DNA of 64,000 nucleotides from NCBI GenBank assembly GCA_022709905.1, contig JAKLHY010000007.1, positions 62,001 through 126,000 of the forward strand, in the 5' to 3' direction. Source of the DNA: Verrucomicrobiota bacterium. GTDB taxonomy: Bacteria > Verrucomicrobiota > Verrucomicrobiia > Limisphaerales > UBA1319. Shown here piece by piece: positions 8,517-17,540 of this stretch; positions within the stretch are counted from its first letter, which is position 1, and every line of letters starts with the position of its first letter. The notes under the pieces are model-generated. The model saw nothing but the letters and a program-made list of their open reading frames with translations. It was not told where the DNA came from and searched no databases. The translations under genes and the position numbers were made by a program.

Positions 8517-8875
8517 GAGGGAGTTCTTCCTGGATACAAAGTCCGTGGGTATGCGCCTCCTGTGTTTCCTAGTTGTTTGGTGACTAAGGAATTACAACGT
8601 GTTAGAGACCTTCAGGAGCGATCCAATTTTCCACTCTGATTACCCACCCAGGCCGTTAGACAAACCAGCCATTCCATGCTCTCAACGAGTAATTACTGCC
8701 TATTCCACCTTCCGGTCAGCTCGGCAAATTTCTCCCACTCGCAGCATGCGGTCGGTCGAAGGTCTACTCTCAAAGAATAGCCTACCATGTTCTAATGCGA
8801 AAGCACAAACCTAAAGCCGCCAATTTCTGGCTGGAATTCCGCCCGAACCTGTTTAGCCTTCTTACTTTTGCAGGT
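8517..8875. other. Divergent intergenic region fliW / ribBA
   Basis: About 360 bp with no gene. It lies between the minus-strand flagellar operon and plus-strand ribBA, so promoters in both directions are expected. I looked for an FMN riboswitch ahead of ribBA and did not find its conserved segments. In-frame codons upstream of the ribBA start exist back to 8795 but do not match the family N-terminus. Confidence 0.4.
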
Positions 8876-10075
8876 ATGAAGTCGAGATTTGATTCGATAG
8901 AATCGGTGGTTGCCGACCTGAGGGCCGGGAAGATCGTCATTATGGTGGACGACGCCGATCGGGAAAATGAGGGGGATTTGATCATGGCGGCGGAGCATGT
9001 CACGCCGCAGGCCATCAATTTCATGGCCCGTTTCGGCCGGGGCCTGGTCTGTGTGCCCACCGTTACCGACCGGCTCAAGCAGTTGGGTATTGAACAGATG
9101 GTGGTCCATAATCGAGAAATCCATAAAACGGATTTTCAGGTCAGCGTGGATGCGGCTCAGGGCATCACAACGGGGATCAGCGCGGCGGACAGGGCTCGGA
9201 CGATCCAGGTCATGGCGGATCCGACCGCCCGCCCTGAGGATCTCCTTCAGCCCGGACATGTCTTCCCTTTGCGGGCCAAACCGGGCGGAGTGCTTCAGCG
9301 AGCCGGCCATACCGAAGCCACCATCGACTTGGTCCGATTGGCCGGCTGTCGTCCCATCGGAGTGATTTGCGAGATCCTGAATGACGACGGCACCATGGCC
9401 CGGCTGCCGCATCTCAGGCGATTTGCGAAACGCCATAAGTTAAAGCTGGGGACGATCGAGGCCCTCATCCAATATCGGCGGACACGGGAGAGACTGATCG
9501 AGCATGTGGAAAACGTGCAACTCCCCACCGAATATGGCACGTTTGATCTTCATCTCTATCGCTCCCTGCTCGACGATCAGCATCACCTGGCTCTGGTGAA
9601 AGGCAAAGTCGCCGGCAAAAAGGACGTTCTGGTGCGGGTTCACAGCGAATGCCTGACCGGCGACGTTTTCGGATCCCGTCGTTGCGACTGCGGCTCTCAA
9701 CTGCATCAGGCCTTGAAGCAGATTGCTCAAGCCGGTTTGGGGGTTCTGGTCTATATGCGGCAGGAAGGGCGTGGCATCGGTCTGGATGCGAAAATCAAGG
9801 CCTACAAACTCCAGGAAAAGGGCCTCGACACTGTGGAAGCCAATCTCAAACTGGGATATCCTGCGGACCTGAGGGAGTACGGGCTGGGGGCTCAAATCCT
9901 GGCGGATCTGGGATTGAAAAAGATCCGCCTGCTCACGAACAACCCGCGAAAAATCGTGGGTCTGGAAGGTTACGGTCTGGAAATCGCCGAGCAAGTGCCC
10001 ATCCAGATTTCCGCCAATCCTCACAACGCCAGATATCTCAGAACGAAGCGGGAAAAACTCGGGCATTTGCTCTGA
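8876..10075 (+). CDS. ribBA: Bifunctional DHBP synthase / GTP cyclohydrolase II
   Basis: The 399-residue enzyme supplies both branches of riboflavin synthesis. The N-terminal half (about 1-200) makes 3,4-dihydroxy-2-butanone-4-phosphate from ribulose-5-phosphate and shows VDDADRENEGDL and PGHVFPLRAKPGGVLQRAGHTEA. The C-terminal half (about 205-399) is GTP cyclohydrolase II with the zinc motif SECLTGDVFGSRRCDCG and MRQEGRGIGL. The ATG at 8876 (MKSRFDSIESVV) matches the usual start. RibH follows 38 bp downstream. Confidence 0.96.
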   Translation: MKSRFDSIESVVADLRAGKIVIMVDDADRENEGDLIMAAEHVTPQAINFMARFGRGLVCVPTVTDRLKQLGIEQMVVHNREIHKTDFQVSVDAAQGITTGISAADRARTIQVMADPTARPEDLLQPGHVFPLRAKPGGVLQRAGHTEATIDLVRLAGCRPIGVICEILNDDGTMARLPHLRRFAKRHKLKLGTIEALIQYRRTRERLIEHVENVQLPTEYGTFDLHLYRSLLDDQHHLALVKGKVAGKKDVLVRVHSECLTGDVFGSRRCDCGSQLHQALKQIAQAGLGVLVYMRQEGRGIGLDAKIKAYKLQEKGLDTVEANLKLGYPADLREYGLGAQILADLGLKKIRLLTNNPRKIVGLEGYGLEIAEQVPIQISANPHNARYLRTKREKLGHLL

Positions 10076-10113
10076 CGGCTCGGGCCTTCGAATCAGGCTG
10101 GCGGCCGGCAGGA

Positions 10114-10701
10114 ATGCCCAAATCAATCCTGGAAAAGTCTATGTTAAGAAAAAACCGATCGGGATTCTCTCAACAACGGGGAGGCCGTTTTGCCATCGTG
10201 GCATCCGAATTCAACGGACGATATGTGAATTCAATGCTCAAAGCCGCCACCAGGCTATTGGAGAAGGCTCGTGTGGACGCCATTGACATCTACCGGGTTC
10301 CGGGGGCGTTTGAGATCCCGGTGGTCGCCGCGAAGCTCTGCGAAAAAAAGCCCGGCGGTTACTCGGCAATCCTTTGTCTCGGGGTTGTCTTAAGGGGCGA
10401 AACCACGCATGCCCAGCATATTGGCGAGTCCGTCAGTCTTACCCTCGCTCAACTGCAGGCGGTCCACAAAATTCCCATCATCCACGGCGTTTACCTGTTT
10501 GAAAACCACGAGCAGGCGCGTGTTCGATGCCTGGATCCCGATCACAATCGTGGCATAGAACTGGCACAAACCGCCCTGGCCATGACTGATCTTATGGCCA
10601 GAATCGATGCGGGGCCCAGGGTCTGTTCTCACCTTTCCGGACATCGAACTCCGGAAAGAAGCCGGCGAGGCGACCCCTCGAGGACAATCACGATTGCGTG
10701 A
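10114..10701 (+). CDS. ribH: 6,7-dimethyl-8-ribityllumazine synthase
   Basis: Lumazine synthase condenses the two precursors supplied by RibBA. Diagnostic segments are FAIVASEFNGRYVNSML, RVPGAFEIPVVAAKL, CLGVVLRGETTHAQHI and HGVYLFENHEQARVR. The start may be the ATG at 10114 or at 10141; the second has GGAAAAG upstream. The product is 195 residues because about 30 extra residues (SHLSGHRTPERSRRG...) follow the usual end near TALAMTDLMAR; they look unstructured and overlap the 3' end of convergent cheW by 14 bp. Expected to form oligomers in the cytoplasm. Confidence 0.93.
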   Translation: MPKSILEKSMLRKNRSGFSQQRGGRFAIVASEFNGRYVNSMLKAATRLLEKARVDAIDIYRVPGAFEIPVVAAKLCEKKPGGYSAILCLGVVLRGETTHAQHIGESVSLTLAQLQAVHKIPIIHGVYLFENHEQARVRCLDPDHNRGIELAQTALAMTDLMARIDAGPRVCSHLSGHRTPERSRRGDPSRTITIA

Positions 10702-11182
10702 CGTGGCTCAAGGCGTCGGCGGCGATCACCCGATCGATATCCAGGAGAGCTTTGACCTTGCCCTTGACCTTGGCCATGCCAAGGAGGTACTCGGTATCCA
10801 GCTTGGTGCCAAAATCAGGGGTCTCTTCGATATCGCCTGGCGCGATATTGATCACTTCCTCAACGGCATCGACAATCAGTCCCATGGCCGTGTGGTTTCT
10901 ACCCGCCATGGCGACCTGAACCACCACAATGCAGGTCCGTTCCGTGTCCTGAACGTTAGGCAATTGAAAACGCAAACGGAGATCCACCACCGGAATGATT
11001 TTTCCCCTGAGATTCACAACGCCCTTGATGAACTCCGGCATCTGGGGCACCAGAGTAATCGGGACCAACCGGATAATTTCCCGCACTTTCAGCACGGGAA
11101 TGCCGTAATACTCATCTCCCAGGATGAAGGTTAGATACTTGCCAGCTTTGGCTGTGGTTGTGGTTTCAACGGTGGCTTCCAT
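10688..11182 (-). CDS. cheW: CheW-like chemotaxis coupling protein
   Basis: CheW links chemoreceptors to the CheA kinase. The 164-residue product has KYLTFILGDEYYGIPVLKVREII, MPEFIKGVVNLRGKIIPVVDLR and a C-terminal LLDIDRVI, spanning the full CheW fold. The ATG at 11182 gives a normal-length protein; a longer frame reaching 11338 adds residues unlike the family. It stands alone, convergent with ribH, so partners must be elsewhere. It fits a motile organism, in line with the flagellin locus. Confidence 0.88.
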   Translation of the reverse strand: MEATVETTTTAKAGKYLTFILGDEYYGIPVLKVREIIRLVPITLVPQMPEFIKGVVNLRGKIIPVVDLRLRFQLPNVQDTERTCIVVVQVAMAGRNHTAMGLIVDAVEEVINIAPGDIEETPDFGTKLDTEYLLGMAKVKGKVKALLDIDRVIAADALSHVTQS

Positions 11183-11502
11183 AAGTGTTTTTGCAGAGAT
11201 TGAGGAACTTAAAAACGAAGGCCCTGCCAGGCTCTCGACTTGAAACGTCGCAGCAGGATCCCGGATTTCTGAACCGCCATTTTCAAAAGAAAAGGCGGAG
11301 GGATTCGAAAAAAACGGCGCCGCATGGAACGGCAACATCCCTCTTCGTCCATGCCGACTTGCGCGATCGAGCCGGTTGCCGGCCCTTCAGGCGCGAGGTT
11401 CATTGGCAGCTCTCGCTTCATCTCATCTGACTTCGATATCGTCAGATGGACGGGAAACTTTAACGTCCTCGAAAAAAAAGAGGGATGTTCTCCGCGCCCG
11501 GA
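11183..11502. other. Non-coding gap between rhomboid and cheW
   Basis: About 320 bp between two minus-strand genes. Short open frames on both strands show no recognisable protein. It presumably contains the cheW promoter and the end of the rhomboid transcript; I see no clear terminator or promoter boxes. Confidence 0.35.
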
Positions 11503-12378
11503 TCAACTCCGCAACGCCAAACCCCAGGTTCCAAGCAAGACCAGCGCCCAGATCGTCACAAGCAGTTTGTCGGCCATACCGGGGGCGAGCCGCTCTCTGG
11601 GCACCCAGACCAACAGCAGACCGAGCAATGTTCCTCCCGCAAATCCACCGGCATGCGCGACAACATTCGACCTGGGATCCAATCCAAAGAGGACAAAAAG
11701 CATCAAGGCCCCCAAAAAACCGGTGAGCGCAAATCGCGCCGCTTGCCAGCCGTGACGCAGCAAATTGAAGGAATGAACGGCCACTAGTCCCAGGGTTCCC
11801 ATCACGATGCCGGAGGCGCCGAGAGACTGATGAGGCGAGGGGTAGATTTCCAAAGTTGCCAGATTGCCCAACAAACCAGCCAGGGAGGCGCAGCATACGC
11901 TCCAGCCAACTCCAAATCGCGCCATCGACAGTCCACCGAACAGGAACACCATGCAGCAGTTCATGGCCAGGTGAGCCACGTCGGCATGCAAGGTCATGGC
12001 CGTAAACAAGCGCCACCATTCCCCTTGCGCGACGAACTGACTGGCCAGGATGCCCTTGGCTTTCAAGACGCCGCCAGACCGTTCATCCAGCCAATAAATC
12101 ATCCCCAGTAATAACACCCAGACCAGTCCTCCGGCGTGAAACACCAAGCCAGAACGGATCATATGCCTGCGCCAGGCCCATCGCCGATAATCCAGCCGGT
12201 ACTGCAGAATCGATTCCCTGGCCCTGACATGGTCCCGGGCGTCCAACACCAGTGACCAATTGCCGTCCTCGGGCGATTGGATCAAGGTGGACGCAATATC
12301 CTGCGTCACCAACACCAGCCACCAATCCATGGCCTGTCGTTTGGATTGGGCCCTGATTTCGGCCAATTCTGTTGTCAT
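11503..12378 (-). CDS. Rhomboid family intramembrane serine protease
   Basis: The 291-residue protein has an N-terminal cytoplasmic part of about 75 residues and then six or seven hydrophobic segments. The catalytic pair is visible: Ser189 in LGASGIVMG and His242 in NVVAHAGGFAGG. GEWWRLFTAMTLHADVAHLAMNC (120-141) is the typical L1/TM2 region. Rhomboids cleave transmembrane substrates within the bilayer. No neighbour hints at the substrate. Start is the ATG at 12378. Confidence 0.9.
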   Translation of the reverse strand: MTTELAEIRAQSKRQAMDWWLVLVTQDIASTLIQSPEDGNWSLVLDARDHVRARESILQYRLDYRRWAWRRHMIRSGLVFHAGGLVWVLLLGMIYWLDERSGGVLKAKGILASQFVAQGEWWRLFTAMTLHADVAHLAMNCCMVFLFGGLSMARFGVGWSVCCASLAGLLGNLATLEIYPSPHQSLGASGIVMGTLGLVAVHSFNLLRHGWQAARFALTGFLGALMLFVLFGLDPRSNVVAHAGGFAGGTLLGLLLVWVPRERLAPGMADKLLVTIWALVLLGTWGLALRS

Positions 12379-12710
12379 CTTTGTTTAAACCGACCTGATC
12401 ATTCCCCATGCCTCATCTCACAGCGCCTGGCTCGCAAACAGCAATCCTCGCCACGGAGTGCACTCTATCTCACGGTCTGAGCCTTAGCGCCAATACGCGC
12501 AAGTGGGAGTGTAAGCATCCGATGGGCTGAATCCCAGACATTCCATCGATGTCCCCAACACTTCAGGTCCTTCGTATTTGGCCTGCCATTATTGGCGTTG
12601 ATTGGCGTCTATTCGCGGTTAAGTCGTTGATTTGCGGTTCAAGGGCCTCCGGTCCACCTTGTCAGGAAGCCGGGAATCCCTTATCGTGAAATCTGATCTT
12701 TGTGAAGTTT
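12379..12710. other. Upstream region of rnpB with phased direct repeats and a candidate promoter
   Basis: No gene is visible. At 12591-12608 ATTGGCGT occurs twice at a 10-bp period, and a related pair, TTCGCGGTT and TTTGCGGTT, follows at 12611-12639 with a 21-bp period. TTGTCA (12659-12664), a 17-bp spacer and TATCGT (12682-12687) make a plausible plus-strand promoter for RNase P RNA, although it would start transcription some 15-20 nt before the predicted mature 5' end. Confidence 0.4.
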
Positions 12711-13144
12711 GGATCTGGGAAGGGCGGAGAATCGCTTCTCGACATCGTTCGAGGAGAGGAAAGTCCGAACACCATAGGGCGCAATGCCACCCAACTCGGT
12801 CGATTCAGACCGGGATACGGATGGGGAGCGATGCTGTAAAGCATCCTCACGGAAAGTACCACAGAAAACATACCGCCGGTCTCGGCTGGGATGCGGGGAT
12901 TATCCCCCCCCCAATTCGATTCCGGTAAGGGTGAAAAGGCGGGGTAAAAGCCCACCGCCCGGCGAGTAATCTCCGGGGCATGGAAAACCCCATTAGGTGC
13001 AAGGCCAAATAGGAAACCTTGGAACGGCCCGTTCCGGGCTCCGGGCAACCGGAGCGGGTTTCGGGTATGGCCGCTGAGATAAATGATTCTCTCTCCCGCT
13101 TCGGCGGGACAGACAGAATTCGGCTTACAGCCCTTCCCAGATCC
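12711..13144 (+). ncRNA. rnpB: RNase P RNA, bacterial type A
   Basis: This is the catalytic RNA that trims tRNA 5' leaders. Universal segments occur in order: GAGGAAAGTCCGAACACCATAGGGC-like CR-I near 12755, GGTAAGGGTGAAAAGGCGGGG near 12925, and AGATAAATGATT with ACAGAATTCGGCTTACAG near the 3' end. Ends were set by a perfect 15-bp P1 helix pairing 12711-12725 with 13130-13144. Total length of about 434 nt is slightly above the usual 350-400. Confidence 0.95.
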
Positions 13145-13160
13145 TTCACCCTTCCGGCTG

Positions 13161-13185
13161 CCGCCGTTGTTCCAGGATACGGCGG
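13161..13185 (+). terminator. Hairpin after rnpB, possible terminator
   Basis: CCGCCG at 13161-13166 pairs with CGGCGG at 13180-13185 across a 13-nt loop. It lies 16 nt after the RNA and before the convergent aldo-keto reductase stop. There is no T run on either strand, so it is a weak candidate. Confidence 0.3.
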
Positions 13186-13212
13186 ACCTTAAGGCGCCTC
13201 GACGACGAATCT

Positions 13213-14118
13213 TCAGGCTTCCGCCAGAGCCCTGTTCATGCGGCTGATGGCTTCATCAATCTCCTGAGGGCTCTTGAAACCAATCACGACGGTGTCAATT
13301 TCCTTGCAAGCCATGGCAAAACGAATTGATTTCTCCCGGTCTTCAGGAGCCGTAAAGTCTCCATTACCGATAATCTTCATGCCGATGACTCCACGGCCTT
13401 TCTCTCGCATGGTCTTGATCTCAGCGATGACCGGCTCGATCTTGTCGCCGGATTCGTTCCAGGTCTGCGCCATGCCATCGATGTGCTTGGCCTGGGGATT
13501 GACCCGAACCAGGTGAACATCGGTCCACGGGGTGGCCACAGCCGCCCGCAAGGCGGGCAGGCTGTGACAAGACACGCCCTTGGACAGGATATGCTTTTTG
13601 CCCTTGGCCTCGTCAAAGGCGTCCATAATCCGCTTCCATTCGTCTGTCCATCCGTCCTTGACCATGCAATGGATCAGCATGCTATCGACGTAATCCGTCT
13701 TGAAAACCTGGCGATGTCGATCGATCGCCGCCAAAACATCGTCCGGTTTTCCGGGGATCTTGGACTGTATGAAAATCTTTTCCCGGGGCAGGCCCTTGAG
13801 GGCATCCCCCATCCATTCGAAGGTCTGATAACTCTGGGCGCAGTCGAAGTAGGTAATTCCCTGATCGTAAGCGTAGCGAATCAAGCGAATGAAGTTTTCT
13901 TTGCCCAGGGCCCGCTGCACCTGTCCGCTGTTGCTCCCGGTTCCCATTCCCAATCGACTGACCTTCAGCCCGGTCTTGCCCAGGGCAACCTGATCCACAG
14001 CTGTGCGGCGAGTGCCGCTTTCAGAGGCGAGAAGTGCGGATGGAGAGATGACCGCCGCCCCGGTTAAAGCGACGGCGGTGTGAATGAATTGACGGCGATT
14101 GGTTCTAAGCAGGCTCAT
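13213..14118 (-). CDS. Tat-exported aldo/keto reductase
   Basis: The 301-residue product begins with a twin-arginine signal (NRRQFIH at residues 7-13, then a hydrophobic stretch ending near LLASES). The mature part is an aldo/keto reductase: LGKTGLKVSRLGMGTG, YDQGITYFDCAQSYQ with the catalytic-type Asp and Tyr, and later QSKIPGK and GVIGMKIIG. Such enzymes reduce or oxidise sugar carbonyls with NADP(H), although an exported form would need its cofactor folded in before export. GGGAG lies upstream of the ATG at 14118. It is probably in one transcript with the esterase and hypothetical gene upstream. Confidence 0.85.
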   Translation of the reverse strand: MSLLRTNRRQFIHTAVALTGAAVISPSALLASESGTRRTAVDQVALGKTGLKVSRLGMGTGSNSGQVQRALGKENFIRLIRYAYDQGITYFDCAQSYQTFEWMGDALKGLPREKIFIQSKIPGKPDDVLAAIDRHRQVFKTDYVDSMLIHCMVKDGWTDEWKRIMDAFDEAKGKKHILSKGVSCHSLPALRAAVATPWTDVHLVRVNPQAKHIDGMAQTWNESGDKIEPVIAEIKTMREKGRGVIGMKIIGNGDFTAPEDREKSIRFAMACKEIDTVVIGFKSPQEIDEAISRMNRALAEA

Positions 14119-14285
14119 AATTGATTTCTCCCAATGAAAGGTTATGGGGCCGGCATGCCAATCCAAAGGTCCGTTGCGCACGCTGATTGCCAGGGGCCGG
14201 CACTGGTGCATTCTGGATGTCGCATGCCATTGATTTCCCTTTAGCACACCTTTGACTGACTGCAACATCGAATTCAAGACTTCGA

Positions 14286-16367
14286 CTAAGAAGGGCGCCA
14301 GTCGCCGAGGGCCTTGACACGCGCCAGGCGTCCCGGAGAACCCAGCTTCCGGTAGGTCTCCTCTGCCCAGCTGTAAGTGCCAGTCGCCGCTCCCTCCAGG
14401 ACCAGTTCTCCGGGCCACAAATATCCGGCGACCTGGTCCACATCCGCAATCCGCAAGGCGTTCAACAACTCGATGGCCGGACCACGGCCGTCTTTTTCGC
14501 CCGGCACATTGAGTGTTCCGGGCGGACCTTCGAGGAAAACACCTCGAACCCCACCGTCAAGCAAGGCGGCATAAAGGGCCACCACACACATCTCGCCCTG
14601 GGCAGCCAGATAAATCTGGTCCCGGATAATCCCCGGCAGTCTTCGAACCGCCTGAAGCGCGCGCAGCGTGTCCCACACTCGCATCGAAGCGAGGGTCCGC
14701 CCCATCCAAGCCAAGGATCGCCTGATATGCCAGTTCAGATCCTCGCTCCAAGCGGTATCCCCCGTGCCTCGTGGGGCAATTTCGATTCTGGCCCAAGGCA
14801 TCCGAATGCCAAACAGAAAACTTCGGGTCTCTCCCCGGCCTTCGCGCGGCAGGCACAATCCCACCACCGCAGGTCTATGGATTTGGCCTTCCTTGGAACG
14901 CCAAAGCCTTCCCTGCAATCGCCAACCTTCTTCCGAAGTAAAACCGAAACGATGCCCCAGGATCGTTCCTTCATCGAACTCATATTCGATCTGGAGATCC
15001 AGGGGGGGCGGCTTGCGGGGAAAAGCCCCAAAGGTTTGCATCGAGAGCTTCGCCACCACTTCGGCCCGCTGCTGCCTCCAGGCGGCTTCATCCGCAATAG
15101 GGACAGGCCTGGCCAGAGGCACGAAATCATCCTGGATCGTGGGAATTCGATTCCCGGAGGGCGCGCCATTCACGTATACCCGCAAGGTTTCGATCGATTC
15201 CTGACGCTCCGGGCGATCGTCAATATCCCCCACCCGCGAGGCCGGCACGTCACGACCCGCAAGATGCCGCAGAAACCAGGAGAAAATCTCGGTTCGCGAA
15301 CGCGAATGGTAAGAATGCCCCCCGGGCGTCTCCACCAGTCGAAGATGCTCCGAGGCCCCCAGACGGCGATACAAACCGGCCAATTGGCCATGCACTTTCC
15401 GAATCGATTCAATCGTAAAAATGCCGTCCCGGTCGGCCGATGCAATCAGCAAAGGCCGGGGCGCGATCAACGCTCCGACATCGGCAAGATCCCACCGGTA
15501 GGTGTTGATCCACCACATGCAATCACAATGACCGTCAATGGTCCGATCATGAATATGCGAGGACAAGGTTGCGGTTCCACATACAGGCGCCGTCACCCGC
15601 ACCCGTTCATCGCCCGCCCCAACATACCAAGAGACAGCCCCCCCTCCTGAAATGCCAGTCACTCCCAGCCTCTCCGGATTAACCTCGGGCCGGGCGGCCA
15701 GCAGATCCAGCGCCCGAATCCCGTTCCACAACTCCACACCGGCCGGGGAGTAACCTCGGCTATACCAATGCCACCATCCCTCCCGATAACACCCATGGTG
15801 ATAACCCGGCGCCTCCCCCAACTGAATCGTGTCCACAATCAAACAGACAAAACCCAGCTCCGCAAAACGGCGGGGGTGAGCCTGGTAATGCGTTTTTTGC
15901 CGCTCAGCATGCCCACATACGTAAAGCACGCCAGGCACTCTGCCATCGATCTGCCGAGGCACATACAGGTTCGCCGTTACATACAGTCCGGGCAGGCTTT
16001 CAAAATAAAGATTCTCAATCCGATAAGAAGACCGATCTACCCCCCCCGTCACCCGAACATTCAACGGCGGCCTCGGATTCAAGCTTGCCAGCTGATCCAA
16101 ACCCATCATCTCCAGAAATTGCCGGCGCCGTTTGGAAACCAGCCGGCGCCACGCCGAGGCGCTTTGATAATCCGATAATGCGGTTTCGGTCATGCGCCCC
16201 GCTTCGCGGGCTAGATAGTCGCGAATGGAAACCGACGGAACCCAGCGGCTGCAGACTCGATCGCTCCCGGGTGAGACGGCGCCGGCTCTGCCGGTCCAGG
16301 TTCCGATCATGCCAGGCGACCCCATCGCCGCCATCACCGTCGTTTTCAGAAATAATCGTCGGTTCAT
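14286..16367 (-). CDS. Secreted double alpha/beta-hydrolase (acetyl xylan esterase-like)
   Basis: The 693-residue protein starts with a short Tat-like signal (NRRLFLKTT). Residues about 100-370 form an alpha/beta-hydrolase with nucleophile Ser240 in GISGGG, a candidate acid Asp312 or Asp314 and His351 in PGGHSYH, resembling the acetyl xylan esterase/dienelactone hydrolase families. Residues about 430-690 look like a second hydrolase-fold domain, but its elbow reads AAQGEMC, without a serine, so it is probably inactive or structural. It probably removes esters from plant or algal glycans outside the cytoplasm. The substrate is unknown. Confidence 0.75.
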   Translation of the reverse strand: MNRRLFLKTTVMAAMGSPGMIGTWTGRAGAVSPGSDRVCSRWVPSVSIRDYLAREAGRMTETALSDYQSASAWRRLVSKRRRQFLEMMGLDQLASLNPRPPLNVRVTGGVDRSSYRIENLYFESLPGLYVTANLYVPRQIDGRVPGVLYVCGHAERQKTHYQAHPRRFAELGFVCLIVDTIQLGEAPGYHHGCYREGWWHWYSRGYSPAGVELWNGIRALDLLAARPEVNPERLGVTGISGGGAVSWYVGAGDERVRVTAPVCGTATLSSHIHDRTIDGHCDCMWWINTYRWDLADVGALIAPRPLLIASADRDGIFTIESIRKVHGQLAGLYRRLGASEHLRLVETPGGHSYHSRSRTEIFSWFLRHLAGRDVPASRVGDIDDRPERQESIETLRVYVNGAPSGNRIPTIQDDFVPLARPVPIADEAAWRQQRAEVVAKLSMQTFGAFPRKPPPLDLQIEYEFDEGTILGHRFGFTSEEGWRLQGRLWRSKEGQIHRPAVVGLCLPREGRGETRSFLFGIRMPWARIEIAPRGTGDTAWSEDLNWHIRRSLAWMGRTLASMRVWDTLRALQAVRRLPGIIRDQIYLAAQGEMCVVALYAALLDGGVRGVFLEGPPGTLNVPGEKDGRGPAIELLNALRIADVDQVAGYLWPGELVLEGAATGTYSWAEETYRKLGSPGRLARVKALGDWRPS

Positions 16368-16403
16368 CGAGCCGCAATCAACATCTGCCTGATTTTAATT
16401 GAA

Positions 16404-17360
16404 TTACTTCTCCAAAAGGTTTTGCAGAATAATCAGCGCAGTCCGCAATACCTGCTCCGACTGGCTCTCCAAGACCCGGTATTCCTGGATCCAACCGGGC
16501 TTGATCTGATTTCGCTCCCTCCAGAGGGTCTTCAGCACCCTTTCGGTTCGTTCCACCTGCTGCATGGCGGAGGCAACGGACTCGCGACCTTCCGGCAAGT
16601 CGGTGATGTTCCCCACGGAAAACCGGGCAATGCTGCGGCTGGTAAAGGCCGCGTGCAACAGCATCACCACGGTTTGCTCGTAGGCGTACCATCGCTGATT
16701 CAACGCCTCATGTAAAAACCGATGGTGCACCGCAAAAAACTCCGAACGCGGTCGTTCGGTGTATTGCCGGATCTCGCGCGCCTCGGCTGGAAACCAGTTA
16801 TACAGCAGCGCGAAGGTGCCATAGGTATCAATCAACTGCTTGGGATTGGAATGGTCGGTCAGGACCTCTCCGACGCAAATATCCTGCTGCAGCTCGGCAA
16901 TGATTTCCGGCAGGTCGTGCAGGCGCCCCAAGACCTCGCGGCCGGCCGGACTTCCGTAATTGAAATCTCCGGGAATTAACCAGTAGACATCCTCAGGACC
17001 GCCCCGGTCATAGGCCATCCCCAAGCCGCTGTACCACATTTGACAGGTGTCGACACACCAGGCGTCCAGAATGTCGGAACACACGCCCACTGTGCTTTTT
17101 CGAAACTCCAGGAAACGCTTGTCCCCGTCCCGCGCCCCCGAGGTCTTGCGATCCATGACGGTAATCGGACGGGCATACTTCGTTTTTTCCGCGTCCAACC
17201 TCGCGACCAGTCGATATAATTCCTCGAGATCCAGGTAATCATTCGGCTGCTGAAAAGGATAAATAATGACCGGATGAACTTTGGATTGTTGTGATCTCCC
17301 GGACTTGGAAGAAGCCGCTTGCTGCTGGGTTGTCTGGGTGCCTGCAGTTGGTTTTTTCAT
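16404..17360 (-). CDS. Conserved-looking protein of unknown function, possible GT-A-like fold
   Basis: I do not recognise this 318-residue protein. It has a Gln/Ser/Lys-rich N-terminus of about 30 residues without signal peptide, then VIIYPFQQPNDYLDLEELYRL, a charged segment, and YWLIPGDFNYGSP, which faintly resembles nucleotide-sugar transferase acid motifs. The C-terminal 100 residues are predicted helical. It ends 37 bp before the Tat-exported esterase on the same strand, so the two are probably cotranscribed. ATG at 17360. Confidence 0.6.
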   Translation of the reverse strand: MKKPTAGTQTTQQQAASSKSGRSQQSKVHPVIIYPFQQPNDYLDLEELYRLVARLDAEKTKYARPITVMDRKTSGARDGDKRFLEFRKSTVGVCSDILDAWCVDTCQMWYSGLGMAYDRGGPEDVYWLIPGDFNYGSPAGREVLGRLHDLPEIIAELQQDICVGEVLTDHSNPKQLIDTYGTFALLYNWFPAEAREIRQYTERPRSEFFAVHHRFLHEALNQRWYAYEQTVVMLLHAAFTSRSIARFSVGNITDLPEGRESVASAMQQVERTERVLKTLWRERNQIKPGWIQEYRVLESQSEQVLRTALIILQNLLEK

Positions 17361-17540
17361 ACGCCGTTCACCTCTCGCCCCCGCGACCTCGCATCACCCA
17401 GCCCGCGGCAAAATCAAGTCCCCCCTTGGAGAATACCCGGGCAGGGTTTTGGGGTTCAAGAGGACTCTAACCCAAACCGCCCCGCCGAACAATCGCTAAT
17501 CTCAAAAGAAACAAGCCCGCTTCCTTTGGGCTCCTGACAC

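Noticed and set aside
8580..8875. FMN riboswitch before ribBA
   Set aside because: I looked for the conserved RFN segments such as GGGGCAGGGTG and did not find them in either strand of this stretch.
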